In this document: positions 28,774 to 40,583 of the stretch, piece by piece | Numbering within the stretch: position 1 is the stretch's first letter | Layout of the letters: each line of letters begins with the position of its first letter | Source: Kribbella aluminosa | Lineage (GTDB): Bacteria; Actinomycetota; Actinomycetes; Propionibacteriales; Kribbellaceae | Length of the DNA stretch: 64,000 nucleotides | Direction: 5' to 3' | Assembly: GCF_017876295.1 (NCBI RefSeq) | Contig: NZ_JAGINT010000002.1 | Location: 2,170,001-2,234,000 of the forward strand | Position numbers and translations under genes: made by a program | Notes under the pieces: model-generated | Databases searched by the model: none | What the model saw: the letters and a program-made list of their open reading frames with translations, nothing else | Told to the model about the DNA's origin: nothing

Positions 28774-30513
28774 GTGACCGAGTCCGGCCCGAGCACCAGA
28801 GAGGGCACCGGGCAGCAGGCCCCACCCGAGCAGGAGGTGGCCGCGTCCCGCGGGACGGAGCTTGAGCTCACGTCAGCCGCGGCGGACTGGTCTGCCCAGC
28901 CGCAGCCGCTCTGGCGTACCCACCCGAGGCACTGGCCGGACATCTGGCGGCGCTCGATCCAGGCCCGGATCGTCACCGGCACCCTGCTGATGTCGACGCT
29001 GGTCCTGATCCTGGTCGGCTGGGTGATGATGAGCCAGGTCACCGACGGTGTGCTGGAGTCCCGCCGGGGCAGCGCACAGGCCGAGGTCCGTGCGCAGCTC
29101 CAGCAGCTGTCCGCCTCGATCGACGCCGCGAACCGGAACACCGTCAACCAGCAGCTGTCCGAGCTGGTCCTCGGCTCCAACCGCCCGGGCCTGTACGACG
29201 TGCTGCTGGTCCCGACCGACCAGGCCGCGTCGAACGCGATCCGCTACACCGGACTGGTCGACAGCGACTCGATTCCGCCGGCGCTGGCGTCGTCCGTGGT
29301 CAGCGACGGCGCCAAGCTGTGGGACACCTACACACGGATCAACTACCGGGACAGCCCGAGCGTCCCGGGCCTGGTGATCGGTTCCCAGATCCGGATCGAC
29401 TCCACCGGCGACAAGTACTCCATCTACTTCCTGTTCCCGCTCACGGCGCAGCAGGAGACCCTGGACGTCGTCCAGCGCGCTCTTGTGACCGCGGGTCTGC
29501 TGCTGATCGTTCTTCTCGGTGCTATCGCCTGGCTCGTCACACGGCAGGTCGTCACGCCGGTCCGGATGGCCCGGCGGATCGCCGAGCGACTGGCGGCGGG
29601 CAAGCTCGAGGAGCGGATGCAGGTCCGCGGTACCGACGACCTGGCCCGGCTGGCGGTCTCGTTCAACAAGATGGCGTCCAACCTGCAGCGGCAGATCCGC
29701 CGGCTGGAGGAGCTGTCCCGGCTGCAGCGCCGGTTCGTGTCGGATGTGTCGCACGAGCTGCGGACACCGCTGACCACGGTCCGGATGGCCGCCGACCTGC
29801 TGCACGAGAGCCGCGACCAGTTCGACCCGATCAGCCGCCGCTCGGTGGAGCTGCTGCAGAACGAGCTCAACCGGTTCGAGGAGCTGCTGGCGGACCTGCT
29901 GGAGATCAGCCGGTTCGACGCCGGCGCGGCCGCCCTGGACCTGGAGGACGTGGACCTGCGCGACATCGTCAACCGCGTCCTGGAGAACCACGAGACCCTG
30001 CTGGAGCGCAAGGGCTGCCCGGTCGAGCTGGACATGAAGGCGCCGTGCCGGGCCAAGGTCGACTCCCGCCGGATCGAGCGGATCCTGCGGAACCTGATCG
30101 GCAACGCCATCGAGCACAGCGAGGGCCTGCCGATCAAGATCAGCACGGCGTACGACGACGACGCCGCCGCGGTCGGGGTCCGCGACCACGGGGTCGGGTT
30201 CCGCGCCGAGGAGGCGGAGATGGTGTTCAGCCGGTTCTGGCGGGCGGACCCGGCGCGCGCCCGGACCACCGGCGGTACCGGCCTCGGCCTGTCGATCGCG
30301 CTCGAGGACGCCCGGCTGCACGGCGGCCGGCTGGACGCGTGGGGCTCGCCCGGCGAGGGCGCCTACTTCCGGCTGACGCTCCCGCGCCGCCCGGACGTGG
30401 CGCTGACCGGGTCGCCGCTGCCGCCGCGCCCGCCGGATGCGAGCCGGGTGATCGCGGAGCTGGTCGACGTGGGCGCGCCGTACCAGAAACTGAACGGCGG
30501 TGACGACCGGTGA
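28774..30513 (+). CDS. mtrB: Sensor histidine kinase MtrB
   Basis: The membrane kinase partner of MtrA, 579 residues. TM1 spans about 66-88, an external sensor of about 140 residues follows, TM2 spans 237-256, then HAMP (VTPVRMARRIAERLAAGKLE). The dimerisation domain has the phospho-acceptor His327 in FVSDVSHELRTPLTTVRMAA. The ATPase domain has the N box NLIGNAIEHS, the G1 box VRDHGVGF and the G2 box GGTGLGLSIALEDARLHGG. Start GTG 28774, 59 bases after mtrA; the stop overlaps lpqB as GTGA. Confidence 0.96.
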   Translation: MTESGPSTREGTGQQAPPEQEVAASRGTELELTSAAADWSAQPQPLWRTHPRHWPDIWRRSIQARIVTGTLLMSTLVLILVGWVMMSQVTDGVLESRRGSAQAEVRAQLQQLSASIDAANRNTVNQQLSELVLGSNRPGLYDVLLVPTDQAASNAIRYTGLVDSDSIPPALASSVVSDGAKLWDTYTRINYRDSPSVPGLVIGSQIRIDSTGDKYSIYFLFPLTAQQETLDVVQRALVTAGLLLIVLLGAIAWLVTRQVVTPVRMARRIAERLAAGKLEERMQVRGTDDLARLAVSFNKMASNLQRQIRRLEELSRLQRRFVSDVSHELRTPLTTVRMAADLLHESRDQFDPISRRSVELLQNELNRFEELLADLLEISRFDAGAAALDLEDVDLRDIVNRVLENHETLLERKGCPVELDMKAPCRAKVDSRRIERILRNLIGNAIEHSEGLPIKISTAYDDDAAAVGVRDHGVGFRAEEAEMVFSRFWRADPARARTTGGTGLGLSIALEDARLHGGRLDAWGSPGEGAYFRLTLPRRPDVALTGSPLPPRPPDASRVIAELVDVGAPYQKLNGGDDR

Positions 30514-32273
30514 GGCGCAGGCTGCTCGCGGTGCTGGTGTCGGTCGCCGTGCTCGGCGGCTGCGCGGCCGTGCCGACCAAGGGCACGATCCGGAGCGGTG
30601 ATCGCGCCGGATCGGCCCCCGACCTGGGCGGCGTCGGCGTCGAGGCCAAGCCGCCGCGGGCGAACGTCGGCGACATGTCGATCGTCAGCGGATTCCTGGA
30701 GGCGATGTCGGACTCCCAGGCGTACGACGTGGCCCGCCAGTACATGACTCAGGCCGCCGCCGGCAACTGGAAACCCGAGTCGCAGACCGTGGTGTACGAC
30801 CAGCAACCCGACTCGCTCACCCGCAAGGGCGACGGGATCCAGCTGACCGCCAAGAAGATCGCCACGATCAACGACCGCGGTGAGTGGATCCCGGCGCCCG
30901 CGAACGCCAAGGCCGACTTCTTCTTCAAGCTGAAGAAGGTCAACGACCAGCTCCGCGTCGACACGGTCCCGCCGGGCGCCTACCTCGGCAGCAACCAGGT
31001 CGACCTGAAACTGGCCGCCCGCGACCTGTACTTCTTCAACCAGACCAAGGACATGCTGGTCCCGGACCCGGTCTACCTGCCGCAGAACCTGCCGTCCGGC
31101 CAGGCAGCGACCCAGATCATCCAGGAGCTGCTGAAAGGCCCCACCGGCCGGCTCGGGAACGGCGTGGTCTCCGCGGCGCCGCCCGGTACCGAGGTGCAGG
31201 TGTCGGTCCCGGTCGACCTGGGTGTCGCCAACGTGGCGCTGAACGACACAGCCAGCTCGCTCCGCGACCAGGACCGGCAGCTGCTCGCGGCGCAGATCGT
31301 CTGGACGCTCAACCAGCTCAACCTGCGGGCCAAGATCACCGTCGGCGGCGCACCGCTGCTCCCGGACTACCCCGAGGTGCTGCCGTTCCCCACCTTCAAC
31401 CAGTACGACCCGCAGGTGCCGGCCGCGTCGATGACCAGGCTGTACGGGCTGCAGAAGGAGCTGCCGCAGCGGATCGTCGGGCAGGACGGCTCGACGGACG
31501 TGTCCGCCCAGCCGCTGAACAACAGCCCGCTGTCGCTCTACCGCGCCCAGTCCCTGGCCGTCACGCTGGTCGGGGACGCCGGAGCGATCGTCACGTCCGA
31601 TGGCCACGATGTCGTGTACGGCGGGCTGGACCCGGCCGGCAAGGACGACAAAAAGAAGAAGTCCAGTTTCAAGGTCGACGGCAAGACGCTGCCGCCGAGC
31701 TTCGACAAGGAGAACAACCTCTGGGTGCTGGACCGGGCCGACACCGACCACCCGCGGCTCCGGGTGCGGACCCAGGACGGCGGGCTCACCCCCGTCCAGA
31801 CCGACTTCAAGGGCGACACCCCGGTGACGCTCCGGATCGCGCCGGACGGCGTCCGGGTGCTGCTGGTGATGCAGCAGGCGCACACCAGCCAGAACTACGT
31901 CGAGACCGCGACCGTCCAGACCACGAACGGTGGCAAGCAGCTCGTGCTCGGAGCGTTCCGGCCGTTGCAGCTGCAACTCACCAGCATCTCCGACGCCGCC
32001 TGGAGCAAGGCCGGCTTCATCGTCATCGGCGCCAAGGACACGTCGGTGCGGCAGATCTGGTCGGTCAACGTCGACGGCTCCAGCCTGCAGCTGCTGCCCG
32101 GTTCGTCGCCGAACTTCGCGCCCGAGCACGTCGTGTCGAACGTGAGCAAGGACACCCTTCCGGTGATCGAGGACGACAACGGCAGGATCCACTGGCTGAC
32201 CAAGGACCTGCTCTGGGTCGGCATGGACGCCGACGGGGATCACCCGCCGATCGTCCCGACGTACCCCGGCTGA
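30510..32273 (+). CDS. lpqB: Lipoprotein LpqB
   Basis: A 587-residue lipoprotein that interacts with the MtrB sensor domain and modulates MtrAB signalling. The signal peptide ends in VAVLGGC with Cys18 as the lipid site. The N-terminal domain is GerMN-like (LPSGQAATQIIQELLKGPTG, PEVLPFPTFNQYDPQ). The C-terminal part is a beta-propeller-like LpqB domain (TLRIAPDGVRVLLVMQQAH and WSKAGFIVIGAKDT). It overlaps mtrB by four bases, so the three genes form one unit. Confidence 0.94.
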   Translation: MRRRLLAVLVSVAVLGGCAAVPTKGTIRSGDRAGSAPDLGGVGVEAKPPRANVGDMSIVSGFLEAMSDSQAYDVARQYMTQAAAGNWKPESQTVVYDQQPDSLTRKGDGIQLTAKKIATINDRGEWIPAPANAKADFFFKLKKVNDQLRVDTVPPGAYLGSNQVDLKLAARDLYFFNQTKDMLVPDPVYLPQNLPSGQAATQIIQELLKGPTGRLGNGVVSAAPPGTEVQVSVPVDLGVANVALNDTASSLRDQDRQLLAAQIVWTLNQLNLRAKITVGGAPLLPDYPEVLPFPTFNQYDPQVPAASMTRLYGLQKELPQRIVGQDGSTDVSAQPLNNSPLSLYRAQSLAVTLVGDAGAIVTSDGHDVVYGGLDPAGKDDKKKKSSFKVDGKTLPPSFDKENNLWVLDRADTDHPRLRVRTQDGGLTPVQTDFKGDTPVTLRIAPDGVRVLLVMQQAHTSQNYVETATVQTTNGGKQLVLGAFRPLQLQLTSISDAAWSKAGFIVIGAKDTSVRQIWSVNVDGSSLQLLPGSSPNFAPEHVVSNVSKDTLPVIEDDNGRIHWLTKDLLWVGMDADGDHPPIVPTYPG

Positions 32274-32345
32274 GCCCGTGCGGTTGTCCACAGGCGCCGT
32301 ACGGCGGACTTGTGGGCGCCACGGCGGGTCCCGGATCGTGGTGGG

Positions 32346-33035
32346 GTGCCGGTGCGGGACGCCTTCGTCGATCTGCTGCTGGGCGGGCGCTGCGCGGGCT
32401 GCGACCGGCCCGGCGTCACTCTCTGTGGTGGTTGCCGACGGCTACTGACGGGTGCGACTCCGTTCCGTGCTTGGCCGGACCCACGACCCGCCGGTCTGCC
32501 GCCGCCGACCGCTGCCGCGCCGTACGCCGATCAGCTCCGGAACGTGATCCTCGCCCACAAGGAACACGCCCGGTACGCGCTGGCCCGGCCGCTCGGCCGG
32601 CTGCTCGCGGATGCCGTCCGGACCGCCCTCGGGGACCGGCGGGCGGTGTGGCTGTGCCCGGTTCCGTCGCCCCGGGCAACGGTCCGGCAGCGCGGGCACG
32701 ACCCGCTCCGGCGGATTACGAAGGCTGCCGTCAGATCCCTGTGCAGGCAGGGGATCGACGCCCGCGCGGCGGCGGCGCTGCGGATCGTCAGGCGCCCCGA
32801 CGATCAGGCCGGGCTGTCCGCGGAACGCCGTACCGCCAACCTGGACGGGGCTTTCGCGGCGCGTTCGCCATGGGCTGAAACGCTGATCGATCAGCCGGTC
32901 CTGCTGGTCGACGACGTGATCACCACCGGTTCCACGCTCACCGAAGCCTCCCGGGCCTTGGAAACGGCGGGCGTCCGGGTGCTCGGCTGCGCCGTCCTGG
33001 CCGCCACCGCGCGACACCGGACGTCTGGTTCATGA
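32346..33035 (+). CDS. ComF-family phosphoribosyltransferase-like protein
   Basis: A 229-residue ComF-like protein. The N-terminus has a four-cysteine zinc knuckle (GGRCAGCDRPGVTLCGGC). The C-terminal phosphoribosyltransferase domain has the PRPP loop VLLVDDVITTGSTLTEASRA. In competent bacteria ComF aids DNA uptake; here it follows lpqB as it does across actinobacteria, with no other competence genes near. Two GTG starts (32346 and 32352) are close together; the first was taken. Function in this lineage is not known. Confidence 0.9.
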   Translation: MPVRDAFVDLLLGGRCAGCDRPGVTLCGGCRRLLTGATPFRAWPDPRPAGLPPPTAAAPYADQLRNVILAHKEHARYALARPLGRLLADAVRTALGDRRAVWLCPVPSPRATVRQRGHDPLRRITKAAVRSLCRQGIDARAAAALRIVRRPDDQAGLSAERRTANLDGAFAARSPWAETLIDQPVLLVDDVITTGSTLTEASRALETAGVRVLGCAVLAATARHRTSGS

Positions 33036-33172
33036 GAACTTCTCTACCGGTTTTCGCCGAAGCCGACTAGCGTTGGCCTATGACACCCGCTAGGGCTTGT
33101 CGGGCAGTGGAGTGGTGCAGGACCGGATCAGCCGGATTCCTGGCCACGGGGTCCGACCGGCTCGACTGCGGG

Positions 33173-33218
33173 TGTTCTCGTTTCGGGCGCCCCAATCGCA
33201 TCCAGCTGAGCGAGAACA
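33173..33218 (+). other. Inverted repeat in the hpf leader
   Basis: TGTTCTCG (33173-33180) and CGAGAACA (33211-33218) are perfect 8-base complementary arms separated by 30 bases. They sit about 55 bases before hpf. The rest of the 240-base gap before hpf shows no gene. The arms may form a leader stem or mark a regulator site. Confidence 0.35.
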
Positions 33219-33274
33219 GGAAGGACGGGGGCCTGCAGACGTAACAGAGAAGTCGCCGATCGATGGAGGTTTCC

Positions 33275-33901
33275 GTGGACGTCGTTGTCAAGGGTCATCA
33301 CTGCGAGGTCAGTGACCGCTTCCGGCAGTACGTCGAGGAAAAACTCGAGCGGATCGAGAAAGTCGATCACCGGGTACTGCGTTGCGAGGTGGAAGTCAGT
33401 CAGGAGAAGAACCCGCGACAGCACGATCGGGCGATGCGTGTCGAGCTCACCATGTACACCAAGGGCCCGGTGGTCCGCGCAGAGGCGTGCGGCGAGACCA
33501 AGTCGGCGGCCTTCGACGTCTGTCTGGACCGGCTGCGGACCCAGGTCCGCAAGGCGGCCGACCGGCGCCGGGTGCACCGCGGTGAGCGGGCGCCGGAAGG
33601 CCTGCGGCACGTGAACGCGAAGCAGCCGCTCAACGGCAACGCACCTGTAGTGGAGGAACCAGTCGCCGAGGACGAGGTGGCGACGCACAAGTACGGATCC
33701 CTCACGGTCACCGGCGACGGTCCGCTGGTGATGCGCGAGAAGACCCACTCCGCCAAGCCGATGACCCTGGACCAGGCTCTCTACGAGCTCGAACTGGTCG
33801 GGCACGACTTCTACCTGTTCGTCGACGCCGACGAGAACCAGCCGAGCGTGGTCTACCGCCGTCGCGGTTACGACTACGGCGTGATCCGGCTGTCCGTCTG
33901 A
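33275..33901 (+). CDS. hpf: Ribosome hibernation promoting factor, long form
   Basis: Long-form HPF dimerises 70S ribosomes into inactive 100S particles in stationary phase or stress. The N-terminal S30AE domain runs from MDVVVKGHHCEVSDRFRQYV to about residue 105 with RHARLRTQV-type basic helices. A variable linker is followed by the C-terminal dimerisation domain (SAKPMTLDQALYELELVGHD, then YRRRGYDYGVIRL). GTG 33275 has GGAGG five bases upstream, so it was chosen over ATG 33263, which contains that site. A strong two-way terminator follows. Confidence 0.94.
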   Translation: MDVVVKGHHCEVSDRFRQYVEEKLERIEKVDHRVLRCEVEVSQEKNPRQHDRAMRVELTMYTKGPVVRAEACGETKSAAFDVCLDRLRTQVRKAADRRRVHRGERAPEGLRHVNAKQPLNGNAPVVEEPVAEDEVATHKYGSLTVTGDGPLVMREKTHSAKPMTLDQALYELELVGHDFYLFVDADENQPSVVYRRRGYDYGVIRLSV

Positions 33902-33920
33902 GCCTTCGGGAGGAGCACCA

Positions 33921-33949
33921 GAAAGGGCCCGGGCTCGCCGGGCCCTTTC
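33921..33949. terminator. Bidirectional terminator between hpf and protease gene
   Basis: A 12-base perfect stem (GAAAGGGCCCGG / CCGGGCCCTTTC) with a five-base GCTCG loop lies between the convergent hpf and trypsin-like genes. The A and T runs at the outer ends give a short U tract on both strands, so it can stop transcription from either side. Confidence 0.85.
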
Positions 33950-33961
33950 GCGGTAAGCGTG

Positions 33962-34778
33962 TCAGCTGTCGATCTGCTGCTGGAGCTCTGTCGCGTACGT
34001 CGCCACCTGGGCGTAGACGCCCGGGTTGCCGGCGTCCGCGCAACCGACGCCCCAGGAGACGACGCCGAACAGACGGCCGTTGAGGACCAGCGGGCCGCCG
34101 GAGTCGCCCTGGCAGGAGTCCTTGCCGCCCTGCTCGTAGCCGGCGCAGATCTCGCCGTCGGGGGTGTAGCCCTGGCTCGCGTACGCCTTGGCGCAGTAGT
34201 CGTCACCCAGTACCGGTACGTCGACCTTCTGGAAGGTGTCCTCCGGGGCCGGTGCCCTCCGTGGAGCCCCAGCCGTACACGACCGACGCCGCGCCGGCCT
34301 TGTCCGCGGCCTTGTCGGTCTCCAGCGCGAGCGTGTCCACACCGTCGAACGGGGTGGCCAGCGTCATCACGGCGACGTCGTGGGCCGGCGACTTGCCGTA
34401 CTGCGGGTCCACCCAGATGCCGGCGATCTTGGATTCCTTGCCGGTGGACTTGTCGGACAGGTCGTCACGGCCCTGGATCGCGGTGTAGGTGCCGACCGCT
34501 TCCTGCGCGCAGTGCGCTGCGGTGACGATCTTGTTGGCCTTCACCAGCGTCGAGCCGCACCACTCACCGGTGGCGTCGGGGGAGCCGCTGTTGGACAGCT
34601 GGATGGCCCACGGGGCGTCGGCGGTGTGGGCGATGGTGCCGCCGACGATCCGGTTGACGGGTCCACCGGGTGCCTGCGCGGCCGACGCGGTGCCGGCCAC
34701 GGCCACCGCTCCGAGGGACGCCGCGGTCAGGACACCGGCCGCGAGGGCAGCGCGGACCACAGACTTCTTTCCTGTCAT
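33962..34778 (-). pseudogene. Secreted trypsin-like serine protease (S1), frameshifted
   Basis: The gene begins with a signal peptide (MTGKKSVVRAALAAGVLTAA to TASA), then the zymogen-like junction VNRIVGGTIAH, the catalytic His in KIVTAAHCAQ, and Asp in PAHDVAVMTLATPF. It then shifts frame between about 34243 and 34256. The second frame carries EDTFQKVDVPVLGDDYC, the catalytic Ser in DSCQGDSGGPLVLNGR, and VVSWGVGCADAGNPGVYAQV. The total is 3n+1 bases; removing one G or C in the GGCCCC run gives a complete 271-residue protease. All three catalytic residues are intact, so a sequencing error is plausible. Confidence 0.8.
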
Positions 34779-34889
34779 GCCTCACTCCAGGGTGATAGGG
34801 GCCGCACGGGCGGACGGCCTCCTGGCAGGTTCCCCCGAACACCATCCGTAGCGCACCTCCCACTTTCGGTAACTCCGGAGTTATGCCGT

Positions 34890-34954
34890 CCTTCCTTGAG
34901 CACCCACCAGCCAAATTCGGGCTGTGGAACTGGTTGGTGGGGGCTCAAGGAAGG
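34890..34954. repeat. 20-base inverted repeat between protease and glycosylase genes
   Basis: CCTTCCTTGAGCACCCACCA (34890-34909) and its complement (34935-34954) match at 19 of 20 positions across a 25-base loop. It lies in the 218-base gap between divergent genes, so it is not a terminator for either. It could form a long hairpin or cruciform, or be the terminal repeats of a tiny mobile remnant. Confidence 0.55.
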
Positions 34955-34996
34955 AGTGCGGGCGGATTGTCGGTGGCGCCCGGGAGAATCGGCCCC

Positions 34997-36208
34997 ATGA
35001 TGACTGAGGTGCTGTCGACGGGGCAGGCGCGGCGGGTTGCGCTGGCGGCGCAGGGGTTCATGGATCCGCGGCCGAAGGGGGTGCCGGATGCGCGGGCGTT
35101 GTCCCGGGTGCTGGGGCGGATCGGGCTGATCCAGATCGACTCGGTCAACGTCCTGAGCCGCACGCAGTACCTGCCGCTCTACTCCCGCCTCGGGCCGTAC
35201 CCGCGCGACCTGCTGGACCGCGCCGCCGGCCGGGCCCCGCGCCGCCTGGTCGAGTACTGGGCGCACGAGGCGTCGCTGATCCCGGTCGAGACGCACCCGC
35301 TGATGCGCTGGCGGATGGCCCGGGCGACGCAGGAGGCGTGGGGCGGTCCGCGGTCGATCGCGAAGGAGCGCCCCGACCTGGTCAAGCAGGTGCTCGCCGA
35401 CGTCCAGGCGCACGGGCCGCTGACCGCTCGCGAGATCGACGACGACGTCGAGCGCACGAAGGACAACTGGGGCTGGAACTGGTCCGACGTGAAGCGCGCG
35501 CTGGAGTTCCTGTTCTTCGCCGGGGACATCACCGTCGCCCGGCGCAACCAGCAGTTCGAGCGGCTGTACGACGTACCGGAGCGGGTGCTGCCCCGGGCGG
35601 TGGTCGACACGCCGACGCCGTCGCTCGACGAGGCGCATCGCGGGCTGGTGTCGATCGCGGCCCGGGCGCACGGGGTGGGGACCGCGCAGTGCCTGCGGGA
35701 CTACTTCCGGACCGCGCCGGAGCCGACCCTGCAGGCGATCGCCGAGCTCGTCGAGGAGGGCGAGCTGCTGCCGGTCCGGATCGACGGCTGGAAGCGCCCG
35801 GCGTACCTGCACAAGGACGCGCGGCTGCCGCGCCGGGTGAACGCCCGCGCCCTGGTCAGCCCGTTCGACTCGCTGGTGTACGAGCGCACCCGGACCGAGG
35901 TCCTCTTCGACTTCCGGTACCGGATCGAGATCTACGTCCCGGCCGGGAAACGCGTCCACGGGTACTACGTGCTCCCGTTCCTGCTCGGCGACCGGCTGGT
36001 GGGCCGGGTCGACCTGAAGGCGGACCGCGCGTCCGGCGTACTGCTGGTCCAGTCGGCGCACGCGGAGCCGAAGGCGCCGGTGGAGACCGCCGCCGAGCTG
36101 GCCGCCGAGCTGGTCCAGCTGGCCGGCTGGCTCGGGCTCGAGCAGGTCCGGGTGGCCGGTGGCGGTGACCTCGCGCCCGCGCTGAGTGACGCACTGCGCG
36201 GTTTCTGA
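34997..36208 (+). CDS. Winged-helix DNA glycosylase, YcaQ/AlkX-like
   Basis: A 403-residue protein of the HTH_42/YcaQ family of DNA glycosylases that excise alkylated or crosslinked bases. Visible features are the N-terminal LSTGQARRVALAAQGFMDPR, the conserved IGLIQIDSVNVLSRTQYLPL, a winged-helix region (GPLTAREIDDDVERTKDNWG) and the C-terminal ALVSPFDSLVYERTRTEVLF with DFRYRIEIYVP. The QIDSV motif corresponds to the family's QxD active-site segment. The start is ATG 34997 (or 35000); the longer frame upstream runs through the inverted repeat and was rejected. Exact substrate is unknown. Confidence 0.88.
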   Translation: MMTEVLSTGQARRVALAAQGFMDPRPKGVPDARALSRVLGRIGLIQIDSVNVLSRTQYLPLYSRLGPYPRDLLDRAAGRAPRRLVEYWAHEASLIPVETHPLMRWRMARATQEAWGGPRSIAKERPDLVKQVLADVQAHGPLTAREIDDDVERTKDNWGWNWSDVKRALEFLFFAGDITVARRNQQFERLYDVPERVLPRAVVDTPTPSLDEAHRGLVSIAARAHGVGTAQCLRDYFRTAPEPTLQAIAELVEEGELLPVRIDGWKRPAYLHKDARLPRRVNARALVSPFDSLVYERTRTEVLFDFRYRIEIYVPAGKRVHGYYVLPFLLGDRLVGRVDLKADRASGVLLVQSAHAEPKAPVETAAELAAELVQLAGWLGLEQVRVAGGGDLAPALSDALRGF

Positions 36209-36394
36209 GAGCATGCTGGGAACTTTCCGGCCGGCTCACGCGTGGGTGAAGTAGGGCTCGAGGCACGCTGCGGGCGTGGCTTGGCACACCCGGCCCCGTA
36301 CGATGGGGGACGCACGCCTTCCCGTGGGGTTGGCTGTGCCCTGTCGGCGTTCGGCCGTACCCAGGCTTCACCAGCAAGGAGAGAACTCCCCACC

Positions 36395-39406
<3,012 letters not shown>

Positions 39407-39419
39407 GCACCACCCGCTG

Positions 39420-39449
39420 ACGGCCGGCCCCACTCTCGGGACCGGCCGT
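39420..39449 (+). terminator. Terminator after secA
   Basis: A stem of ACGGCCGGCCCC pairing with GGGACCGGCCGT (one mismatch) around a six-base ACTCTC loop lies 14 bases after the secA stop. It has no strong U tract, as is common in actinobacteria. Confidence 0.65.
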
Positions 39450-39526
39450 TCCGCATGTGTCGCCGGCCGATGCCGTGAACACCTTCTGGGGTCGGGGGAC
39501 AGGCAATACCTTGTTCACGGACCCGG

Positions 39527-39582
39527 GCGGGTGTTTCCGCTCCCGGGAGGTGGCGCGGGTGTTCTCGCCCCCGGGATGTGGC
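39527..39582. repeat. Tandem 28-base direct repeat upstream of nitronate monooxygenase
   Basis: Two abutting 28-base units (39527-39554 and 39555-39582), each starting GCGGGTGTT and ending in CCCGGGA(G/T)GTGGC, differ at four positions. They lie 45-100 bases before the next gene and may be duplicated regulatory boxes or a small slippage event. Confidence 0.5.
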
Positions 39583-39626
39583 GCGCGGCATGGCGGGCTG
39601 GGGGTGGGGTGTGGTGCGCTGGGTGC

Positions 39627-40583
39627 ATGTGGCTGACGGAGAAGTTCGGGCTGAGGGTGCCGGTCGTCGGAGCGCCGATGGCCGGCGTGAGCGGGGGAGA
39701 GCTGACGGCGGCGATCTCCGCCGCAGGTGGGTTGGGGATGCTGGGCGCGGGATCGGCGGCCTCGGCGGACTGGATCCGGACCGAGGGCGCGATCGCGGCG
39801 GCGGACGGGAAGCCGTACGGGATCGGGCTGATGGCCTGGTCGGTGGCTGACCACGCCGAGCACCTGGAGGCGGTTCTCGAACTGCGCCCGGCGCTCGTCT
39901 CGCTGAGCTTCGGCGACTATGCGCCGTACGTCGGCACCCTCCAGCAGGCCGGCATCGTCGTCGCGACCCAGGCCGGGACCGTCGCCGATGCCCGCGCAGC
40001 AGTCGCCGCCGGCGTCGACGTGATCGTTGCCCGAGGCGCCGAGGCCGGCGGCCACGGACGGAACGCCGTCGGCACCCTGCCGCTCCTCCAGGCGATCCTC
40101 GACCTCACCGACCTCCCGGTACTGGCCGGCGGCGGCATCTCCGGCCCGCGCGGTCTGGCCGCCGTCCTCGCGGCAGGCGCCGTCGGCGGCTGGATAGGTA
40201 CGGCGTTGCTCACCTGCGTCGAGGCCCAGACGAAGGAGCCCGCCCGCCGACGCATCATCGAGGCGGACGAGACCGACACCGTCTACGGCACCGTCTTCGA
40301 CGCGGCCTCCCGCGCCGGCTGGCCGGACGAGTTCGGCGGCCGGGCCCTCCGCAACGCCTACTTCGACCACTGGCAAGGCCACGAGGAGGACCTGAAGTCC
40401 GACGACACCGCCCACGCCGAGTACGTCGACGGCACCCGCACCGCCGACCCGGCCCGCGCCTCCATCTACGCGGGCCAGGGTGTCGGCGCCCTCACCGGCC
40501 AACCGACAGCGGCCGAGGTACTGACCGGTTTCGCGACGTACCGCGACTACCTGAGGACCGCCCTCAACGGCGGGTCCAGGTAG
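39627..40583 (+). CDS. Nitronate monooxygenase family protein
   Basis: An FMN-dependent TIM-barrel enzyme of the nitronate monooxygenase (2-nitropropane dioxygenase) family, which oxidises toxic alkyl nitronates. The 318-residue protein has the N-terminal VPVVGAPMAGVSGGELTAAI, the catalytic-site segment VIVARGAEAGGHGRN with the active-site His, and the FMN phosphate loops LPVLAGGGISGPRGLAAVLA and AVGGWIGTALLTCVEA. It starts at ATG 39627 with no good ribosome site. Its last 37 bases overlap the convergent GH4 gene. Confidence 0.88.
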   Translation: MWLTEKFGLRVPVVGAPMAGVSGGELTAAISAAGGLGMLGAGSAASADWIRTEGAIAAADGKPYGIGLMAWSVADHAEHLEAVLELRPALVSLSFGDYAPYVGTLQQAGIVVATQAGTVADARAAVAAGVDVIVARGAEAGGHGRNAVGTLPLLQAILDLTDLPVLAGGGISGPRGLAAVLAAGAVGGWIGTALLTCVEAQTKEPARRRIIEADETDTVYGTVFDAASRAGWPDEFGGRALRNAYFDHWQGHEEDLKSDDTAHAEYVDGTRTADPARASIYAGQGVGALTGQPTAAEVLTGFATYRDYLRTALNGGSR

